Assembly (NCBI RefSeq): GCF_000834655.1
Contig: NZ_JXQQ01000070.1
Coordinates: forward strand, 1-44,299
Length of the DNA stretch: 44,299 bases
DNA from: Variovorax paradoxus
GTDB lineage: Bacteria > Pseudomonadota > Gammaproteobacteria > Burkholderiales > Burkholderiaceae_C
Direction: 5' to 3'
The translations under genes were made by a program, and so were the position numbers. Every line of letters begins with the position of its first letter. Positions within the stretch are counted from its first letter, which is position 1. Positions 39,906 through 44,299 of the stretch are shown piece by piece. Under the pieces are notes generated by a model, which was not told the origin of the DNA, did no database searches, and saw nothing but the letters and a program-made list of their open reading frames with translations.

Positions 39906-40064
39906 ATGAAGATCAAGCAGCTCGTTCTCTCCAGCGTCGTCGCCTTCGCCACCCTGGCGGCATTCGCACCGACCATGGCTTCGGCCGCCGCCCATCACAA
40001 GGCGCACAAGGTGTGCAAGTGGGACGCGCGTCATCACCACCGTGTTTGCCACTGGGTGCGCTGA
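39906..40064 (+). CDS. Small secreted His-rich protein
   Basis: A 52-residue protein, too short for many gene finders. MKIKQLVLSSVVAFATLAAF...ASAAAHH is a clear Sec signal with cleavage after ASA. The mature peptide is only ~25 residues with seven His, two Cys and two Trp (AHKVCKWDARHHHRVCHWVR), suggesting metal binding or a disulfide-linked peptide. It begins 166 bases after the sRNA terminator and is followed 30 bases later by its own terminator, so it is a single-gene unit. The coding signs (signal peptide, terminator, GAAAG before the ATG) are good; function is unknown. Confidence 0.78.
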   Translation: MKIKQLVLSSVVAFATLAAFAPTMASAAAHHKAHKVCKWDARHHHRVCHWVR

Positions 40065-40094
40065 AGCCAGCGCCCTTGAGGCGTGCAGAAAAAA

Positions 40095-40117
40095 GCCCTC
40101 CTTGCGAGGGCTTTTTT
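40095..40117 (+). terminator. Rho-independent terminator after the His-rich peptide gene
   Basis: GCCCTC, loop CTTGC, GAGGGC, then TTTTTT. Six A residues before the stem (40089-40094) make it usable from both strands. Confidence 0.88.
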
Positions 40118-40202
40118 ATGTCGGCGTGCGATGCGTGGGGGGTGCGATTCAGCAGTGACCGCCGAGGGGACCGTGACATAGGCCGATTTCGCGGCCAGGT
40201 TT

Positions 40203-40439
40203 TCATTGCATCGCATCCGCGCCTTTTTCTCGCAACCGGTTCAGCTCTGCACGCCCAAGAGGTGTGATCCTGAGGATCACCGCGATTCGCTTGTCTGCGC
40301 CCTCACTGCCGGAGGGCGGCAAGACCACCTCGACCAACTCCGCAGCGGCAAGAACTGCCGCGCATTGAATTTCGCTCTCCGACCTGACTGCAAGGGGGAA
40401 GGAGGCGTCTTCAATACGTCGGAGGAAATCCATGGGCAT
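40203..40439 (-). CDS. Small conserved hypothetical protein with winged-helix-like C-terminus
   Basis: A 78-residue soluble protein starting MPMDFLRRIEDASFPLAVRS. The segment SEIQCAAVLAAAELVEVVLP followed by RIAVILRITPLGRAELNRLR resembles the recognition-helix/wing end of small winged-helix proteins (the ITPLGRAEL turn is common in MarR/PadR-like folds), but there is not enough for a family call. It is divergent from the 40639 gene. An inverted repeat (40485-40499) lies 46 bases before its start. Function unknown. Confidence 0.6.
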   Translation of the reverse strand: MPMDFLRRIEDASFPLAVRSESEIQCAAVLAAAELVEVVLPPSGSEGADKRIAVILRITPLGRAELNRLREKGADAMQ

Positions 40440-40484
40440 GAGCGGTCGTCCTTGTCGTCACCGCACCTTGGCGGAGCGGCTTGA

Positions 40485-40499
40485 ATTGAAATATTCAAT
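40485..40499. promoter_or_regulatory. AT-rich inverted repeat in divergent promoter region
   Basis: ATTGAA and TTCAAT separated by ATA form a perfect 6-bp inverted repeat in otherwise GC-rich DNA, between the 40203-40439 and 40639-41040 genes. Its size fits an operator, possibly for the small winged-helix-like protein itself. Confidence 0.4.
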
Positions 40500-40591
40500 C
40501 TACCCCGATCGCCCATCGGGTTCAACAGCCGCAGCCGCCCGCTGGTGGTCTCTTCGAATGCGCTCGTCCCGCGTCCGATCACCGGCGTTAT

Positions 40592-40610
40592 TACTGTATA
40601 TTTAACCAGT
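40592..40610 (+). promoter_or_regulatory. Probable LexA (SOS) box
   Basis: TACTGTATATTTAACCAGT fits the CTGT-N8-ACAG SOS box with one mismatch (CCAG for ACAG), an AT-only spacer, and flanking TA/T symmetry. It ends 29 bases before the start of the 40639 gene, the usual place for LexA control. Confidence 0.62.
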
Positions 40611-40638
40611 GTTTTGTGGCTTTTATCTACGACCGACC

Positions 40639-41040
40639 ATGAACCAAGCTGAACTGTTCTTTCCGCGGCCCGTGCATCAGGTGCGGATCGATACCGCGCC
40701 ACAGGAGGAGCCCGAAGACGATGCGCCCTTCGTCTTCGAGGATTCCAGGCCGGAGCCCCGTGTCTCCTACACCGTCCGACTCCTCGACTACCCTGCCGTC
40801 GATGCACTCAAGGTTGCAGAGCAGCGCTTCCGGCGAGAGCTGGACAAGCAACTCGGTTGCGACGTGGTCCCGGCACTTCGTGCGTTCCAGAACGCAAGTG
40901 AATCGGGCGAAAGCGATCTGACAAAGGACGAGATCGCCATGGCCAAGCGCTGGGCAAAGGCTTACGACGCCGCACGCACTGCAGGCTTCCGTGATCTGGG
41001 CGACGCGGACGAGGCGTACTTCGAGGTGCGGCACGTTTGA
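40639..41040 (+). CDS. Hypothetical protein, probably SOS-regulated
   Basis: A 133-residue soluble acidic protein starting MNQAELFFPRPVHQVRID. There is a Glu/Asp/Pro-rich N-terminal part (EEPEDDAPFVFEDSRPEPR), then a strand SYTVRLLDYPAVDALKVA, and a helical C-terminal part (EQRFRRELDKQLG, DEIAMAKRWAKAYDAA). No family is recognised. The start was chosen because it follows a promoter-like region with a LexA box and gives a plausible N-terminus. A second small gene follows at 57 bases and may be co-transcribed. Confidence 0.65.
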   Translation: MNQAELFFPRPVHQVRIDTAPQEEPEDDAPFVFEDSRPEPRVSYTVRLLDYPAVDALKVAEQRFRRELDKQLGCDVVPALRAFQNASESGESDLTKDEIAMAKRWAKAYDAARTAGFRDLGDADEAYFEVRHV

Positions 41041-41097
41041 TTCGTCGCGCGTGCGTGTTCAGATTCGGTTCAGGTCCACACGGCACATTCCGGCGCC

Positions 41098-41385
41098 ATG
41101 ACCCTCAAGAGCGGGAAGCCCCCCGTCGTCGCTGCAACCCTCAAAGTGGTGCCGAAAGGCCCCGGCCCCGAGAACCAGTTCATCCAGTTGCGCCCCACAC
41201 TGCACGGACGGGAAACCGATGTGTTGAAAGCGGTCGCCGATCTACCAGCGGAAATCCGCACGCCCAAGGCCGCTGCGACAGAACTTGTACGCAGGGGGAT
41301 TGGGATTCCTTACTCGTCGCTTTGCGAAATCCTGCGACGGCTCGAGAGGAAGGGCGCGCTGCGCTTGGGGCGCGTCAAATCTTGA
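41098..41385 (+). CDS. Small winged-helix-type DNA-binding protein (hypothetical)
   Basis: A 95-residue protein. After a basic N-terminus (TLKVVPKGPGPENQFIQLRP) comes a probable winged helix: HGRETDVLKAVADLP, TPKAAATELVRRG, IPYSSLCEILRRLERKGALRLG. The last block looks like a recognition helix and wing. It lies downstream of the LexA-box gene and may belong to the same SOS-responsive transcript. Family not recognised. Confidence 0.6.
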   Translation: MTLKSGKPPVVAATLKVVPKGPGPENQFIQLRPTLHGRETDVLKAVADLPAEIRTPKAAATELVRRGIGIPYSSLCEILRRLERKGALRLGRVKS

Positions 41386-41917
41386 GCCTTTGCTGAGGTG
41401 GCCTCGATAGGCCGAGCATGCCGAGCAGCAGGGCCACGGCCTTATCTCTCTCGTTCACCGGCATTTCAACCGGTCGGTATAAGCCCACGTCACCATTGAT
41501 TGGCGCCGGGTCGCATGTGGAATTGAAAGCTCACAGCAAGCAGGCGCGTGATGAAGACCTTGACCTCGTCGGCCTTGATTCGGACGATCTGCGGTAGGGA
41601 CTATCGCACCACGACGACATAACACGACGAAGTGCGATTTGCCGACTCAACGTCCCAGCTAGGCCTTTCTTGCCGTCGCCAATCGGGAGACGTGAAGACA
41701 GCTGGACTTGTCAGGATCGACGAGCTGCCAAACCCCAAGAAAAGCGGGTCTGAGCTTATGGCTCCAACCCGTTTTTATCTGACGGTTTGGTCGGCGTGCA
41801 TCTTCATCAGGCGCGTTTCCCTAACCCAACAGTAGCGCCGACTTGTACCAACGACGGCAAATGTCGTCCGCTAGGGAGCGGACCGGTACTCTGACGGCCA
41901 AACTCTGCCACCAGACT
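41386..41917. other. 532-base stretch without a supported gene
   Basis: Base composition falls here compared with the DNA to the left. No full gene was found. It contains ATCGCAC/GTGCGAT arms (41603-41609, 41632-41638) and a terminator-like hairpin (41745-41776). On the minus strand a 35-codon piece between stops (about 41496-41600, reading IVRIKADEVKVFITRLL) looks protein-like and may be a gene remnant. This is probably the left junction of an acquired segment. Confidence 0.45.
41745..41776 (+). terminator. Terminator-like hairpin with no gene upstream
   Basis: CGGGT and ACCCG form the outer stem, GAGC and GCTC the inner stem with a TTATG loop, separated by a 2x2 internal loop, followed by TTTTT. 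An A-run precedes the stem. It could end an undetected RNA or be a remnant. Confidence 0.55.
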
Positions 41918-42565
41918 ATGAAATCCATCAAGAGCAAAAGGGCTGATCTCCTCCTTCAGGTATTGGGCATGCTGCTGTTTTGGGGTGGGAGCGTACTGCC
42001 GTTCGTAGTGACCTGGGGAGCTTTTGGCTTTGCGATCGCGCTAGCTGGCCTCGCGATTTGCTTGGTTGGATTTGTATTGCAACGTCGGGCGATAGGTTAC
42101 GCCACGAACGCAGAATCGTTCCATCTTCTACGGCCAACACCAGAATTTTCGCTTTTGAAGTTGAACGGCCGTTGTTGGAATGCGCTTGTTTTTGGCTTGT
42201 CGATTGCACTGTTCGTGGCCATTTGGAGCTTCTGGTCTGCAAGCAGGCCTAAGAGCCTCTTCTGGACTTACTGGCCATATCTCCAACCTTTTGGTTGTGG
42301 ATTTGCTCTTGGTCTATTACCGGGCGCCTACGCCTTTCAAAATGCTGCTCTTCTATGGGTGCTGCTCGCTATTGCCGGAGGAGCAATACATTGGGGTGCC
42401 TGGCATTTGGGAATCCAAGTGGATTGGCAGAGCACCCAAGGCTCAATGATGACTGCGCTTCTGGGCGCCCTCTTCATCGTGCCACTGACGCTACTCGGCT
42501 GTGGCTTTGGCAGGCTCACACTCCACATCGCGCGGCACTTCGGAGCTCGCAAGAAGTCTTACTGA
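41918..42565 (+). CDS. Polytopic membrane protein of unknown function
   Basis: A 215-residue protein with about six hydrophobic segments, including LLLQVLGMLLFWGGSVLPFV, FGFAIALAGLAICLVGFVLQ, ALVFGLSIALFVAIWSF, FGCGFALGLLPGAYAF, LLWVLLAIAGGAIHWGAW and ALLGALFIVPLTLLGCGFG. Base composition is clearly lower in GC than its neighbours, and codon use is more relaxed (many A/T third positions), suggesting transfer. The start at 41918 precedes a short basic N-terminus KSIKSKRAD, giving normal topology. No family recognised. The next gene begins ~130 bases later. Confidence 0.68.
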   Translation: MKSIKSKRADLLLQVLGMLLFWGGSVLPFVVTWGAFGFAIALAGLAICLVGFVLQRRAIGYATNAESFHLLRPTPEFSLLKLNGRCWNALVFGLSIALFVAIWSFWSASRPKSLFWTYWPYLQPFGCGFALGLLPGAYAFQNAALLWVLLAIAGGAIHWGAWHLGIQVDWQSTQGSMMTALLGALFIVPLTLLGCGFGRLTLHIARHFGARKKSY

Positions 42566-42695
42566 GGGACGGTGGCCCGACAAAGCCGTTTGCCACGTCG
42601 GGCAGAATGGCGCGAGACCGACCATATTGAAGAAGTCGCCCCCGACGTTCAAGCAGCGCGAGCGACCGTCCGAAAACACTGATGGAACGATCTCT

Positions 42696-44177
42696 TTGAC
42701 AGAAAATCTCTGGTCTGCCGAGACTCTCGACTATGGCTTCAACAGCCCTGAGGCTGGGTTCGTTTGGTCGACATTTTCCTTCGGCATGCGGTTCCGTGCG
42801 GGCGGCGAGCAGGCACTTCTGGCGGTCTACTATCCGCACGAGTACGGCACGCTGACCGCCCACAATAAGGTAACCGGCAGCCGTGGCTATCAGCTGCGCC
42901 AGGGCGCAAACCTTGTGGCGGTGTCCTACTCCAATCTCGACACGCTGTGCCATTTTTCGGTGGCCCCACGGCGCACCTTGCCCAGCGACGGCCGCGAGCT
43001 CGGGATCATGGTGCAGTCGGTGCGAGCCTACCCCGAGGCGGGCACGGTTGACGTCGATGAAGGCAAGCCCTCGGACTGGACGCCGCCAGCGCGCGCGCGA
43101 ACCAACGAGGTGTTGGCAAGGCACCTACTCGAAAGCTTCATGGGGCCGGGCTTCGCGCTACTCCAGGCCACGCCACGGAATGGCGAGTTCTTCCTCGAAA
43201 TCACCCTCTACCTGCCAGCCGCCGAAGCCCTGCAGTTGCATAGCGTGCCGCTTTCGGTGAATGGTGAGATCGTTGATCTGTCGGTGCGCCAGTCGGCTGA
43301 CGGCACGGGTTTCGATACTCCGCACCTGCCGAGCATTGCGTACCGAGGTCGAATGAGCCTAGAGGCGTACCGTGGTGCCGAGGGCGAGCTTCCGTGGCTC
43401 GACATCTTCGTCGCGAACGCAGAGGGCAAAGAACGGTTCCCGATGCAGTCGCTGCACTGGCGCGGCCGTGGCTATGGGAACACACCGTCGGAAGACCACA
43501 TGTTCCGCATCGCCGGCAAGATCAAGGAGCCTTACTTTCTAGGAAGCGGCGCCACGTGGTTCGTGAAGCTTTCCGCGTTGTACGAGCGGCTGACCGGCCG
43601 GCACATCGATGCGTGCGGGCCGATCCTGGACTGGGGCGTAGGCTGCGGCCGCATTGCCCGCCACTTTCCCGAGCACCTGCGCGCCAAGCTGTACGGCGTG
43701 GACATTGACCGCGTCAACATCGACTGGTGCCGTGAGAACATGCCGGGGCTGTCCGTGCAGGTCACGTCTCCCTCCCCTCCGCTGCCCTTCGATGATGGCT
43801 ACTTCGAACTGATCTACAGCCACTCGGTGTTGACTCACATTGCCGAGCAGGAGCAACACACGTGGCTGCGCGAGCTGAAGCGCATTACCAAGCCCGGCGG
43901 CCTGTGCGTCACCACGGTGCTCAACGAGGTGAGCTGGTTCGTGCGGTTCTACCCCGACGGACGCACGCCCGACAACATCGCCGAGTACCTGGAAGCAGGC
44001 TTCATCGATGATGGCAGCCTCGATGTCGGCGTGGACGCAGCGTCGCCGGGCGTCTACCGCAATGTCTCGCATACCACGCGCTACATCGAGCGCGTCTGGT
44101 CGGAGTACTTCGAGGTCGTGTCGGTCGTCCAGAACTTTGCCGACCTGCAGAGCCTCGTGGTGCTGCGACGCCGGTAG
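42696..44177 (+). CDS. SAM-dependent methyltransferase with N-terminal extra domain, probably surface-glycan related; 5' end uncertain
   Basis: A ~493-residue protein. The C-terminal half is a class I methyltransferase: motif I GPILDWGVGCGRIARHF, then LYGVDIDRVNIDWC, the PLPFDDGYFELIYSHSVLTHI block and LRELKRITKPGGLCVTTVL. The N-terminal ~250 residues are a beta-rich domain (LWSAETLDYGFNSPEAGFVW, HEYGTLTAHNK) of the kind found with methyltransferases or glycosyltransferases in polysaccharide clusters. No good ATG exists. TTG at 42696 with GGAA before it is the best start; the frame is open back to 42501, overlapping the membrane-protein gene, but that part does not look like protein. A 5' truncation is possible. 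Confidence 0.7.
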   Translation: MTENLWSAETLDYGFNSPEAGFVWSTFSFGMRFRAGGEQALLAVYYPHEYGTLTAHNKVTGSRGYQLRQGANLVAVSYSNLDTLCHFSVAPRRTLPSDGRELGIMVQSVRAYPEAGTVDVDEGKPSDWTPPARARTNEVLARHLLESFMGPGFALLQATPRNGEFFLEITLYLPAAEALQLHSVPLSVNGEIVDLSVRQSADGTGFDTPHLPSIAYRGRMSLEAYRGAEGELPWLDIFVANAEGKERFPMQSLHWRGRGYGNTPSEDHMFRIAGKIKEPYFLGSGATWFVKLSALYERLTGRHIDACGPILDWGVGCGRIARHFPEHLRAKLYGVDIDRVNIDWCRENMPGLSVQVTSPSPPLPFDDGYFELIYSHSVLTHIAEQEQHTWLRELKRITKPGGLCVTTVLNEVSWFVRFYPDGRTPDNIAEYLEAGFIDDGSLDVGVDAASPGVYRNVSHTTRYIERVWSEYFEVVSVVQNFADLQSLVVLRRR

Positions 44178-44242
44178 CCCCATACATAAAAAGTCTCCAG
44201 CGCGAACGGTGGGAAGCGATCAACGGGCATTGGGGCGTGGCG

Positions 44243-44288
44243 GACGACAATTATCTTGAGCGGTCGACGACAACTATCGTGAGCGGTT
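44243..44288. repeat. Two tandem 23-bp imperfect repeats, possible insertion-sequence end
   Basis: Copies at 44243-44265 and 44266-44288 agree at 20 of 23 positions, sharing GACGACAA, TATC and TGAGCGGT. Multiple short repeats of this type are typical of IS21-family termini, where the transposase binds. No transposase is inside the window; the element would lie beyond the right edge. Confidence 0.5.
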
Positions 44289-44299
44289 GACGCGCGCGC

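Noticed and set aside
41496..41600. A 35-codon protein-like fragment on the minus strand (VRIKADEVKVFITRLL)
   Set aside because: It is bounded by stops on both sides and has no start; it could be a gene remnant, but the evidence is too thin for a pseudogene call.
41632..41835. A 67-codon plus-strand frame in the low-GC gap
   Set aside because: It runs through the terminator-like hairpin, lacks a ribosome-binding site and has no recognisable protein features.
1..44299. Search by eye for CRISPR arrays, tRNA and rRNA genes, prophage genes or toxin-antitoxin pairs
   Set aside because: No regularly spaced repeats, no tRNA-like clover sequences and no phage or recognised toxin genes were seen.

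Overview
The window reads as chromosomal DNA of a GC-rich betaproteobacterium of the Burkholderiales, most like Variovorax or another Comamonadaceae genus. The basis is very high GC at third codon positions, a class I PHA synthase, several Bug-type solute receptors, a TRAP transporter and the general gene content. No species is claimed. About 47 protein genes are supported. No rRNA, tRNA or CRISPR array was seen.

Layout. 1-5927 is core and metabolic: the 5' part of phaC, pgeF, a GST-type maleylpyruvate/maleylacetoacetate isomerase, a TPR protein, a divergent fumarylpyruvate hydrolase, a Nudix hydrolase, creA and a lipoprotein with a degenerate LytM domain. 6048-13015 holds two small exported proteins sharing one C-terminal motif, a phospholipase-D-like lipoprotein, a small HFxxW-family protein, alkB behind a 20-bp palindrome, an ABC exporter half-transporter and an FAD monooxygenase.

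13258-20555 is the most interesting block. A LacI regulator is divergent from a compact operon of TRAP receptor, fused TRAP DctQM permease, VOC protein, RuBisCO-like protein (RLP) and four-carbon acid-sugar kinase. RLP plus this kinase is the core of the known 3-oxo-isoapionate (D-apiose/D-apionate) catabolic route. The known upstream oxidoisomerase is absent, and a VOC-fold protein sits in the middle instead. Two GATGCATC palindromes in the divergent promoter are probable LacI operators.

20586-26772 is a stress-flavoured set: a hemerythrin-domain protein, an isochorismatase-type hydrolase, a PPOX-fold general stress protein, a 746-residue EF-hand membrane protein, a DegP-like protease without signal peptide, and a second HFxxW paralog. 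27007-32646 has an exported alpha/beta hydrolase, an M14 carboxypeptidase, an exported amidohydrolase and a lone ABC substrate-binding protein.

32662-39599 is a second catabolic unit. An IclR regulator is divergent from Bug receptor, enoyl-CoA hydratase/isomerase and ADP-forming-type acyl-CoA ligase. Facing it is an operon of another Bug receptor and a D-2-hydroxyacid dehydrogenase. Near-identical 15-bp inverted repeats lie in both promoters, which suggests one IclR regulon.

39600-44299 is a transition zone: a probable C-rich-loop ('cuckoo'-type) sRNA with its own terminator, a 52-residue His-rich secreted protein, a LexA-type SOS box before small unknown genes, then a lower-GC segment with a membrane protein, a methyltransferase whose 5' end is unclear, and a 23-bp tandem repeat resembling an insertion-sequence end at the right edge.
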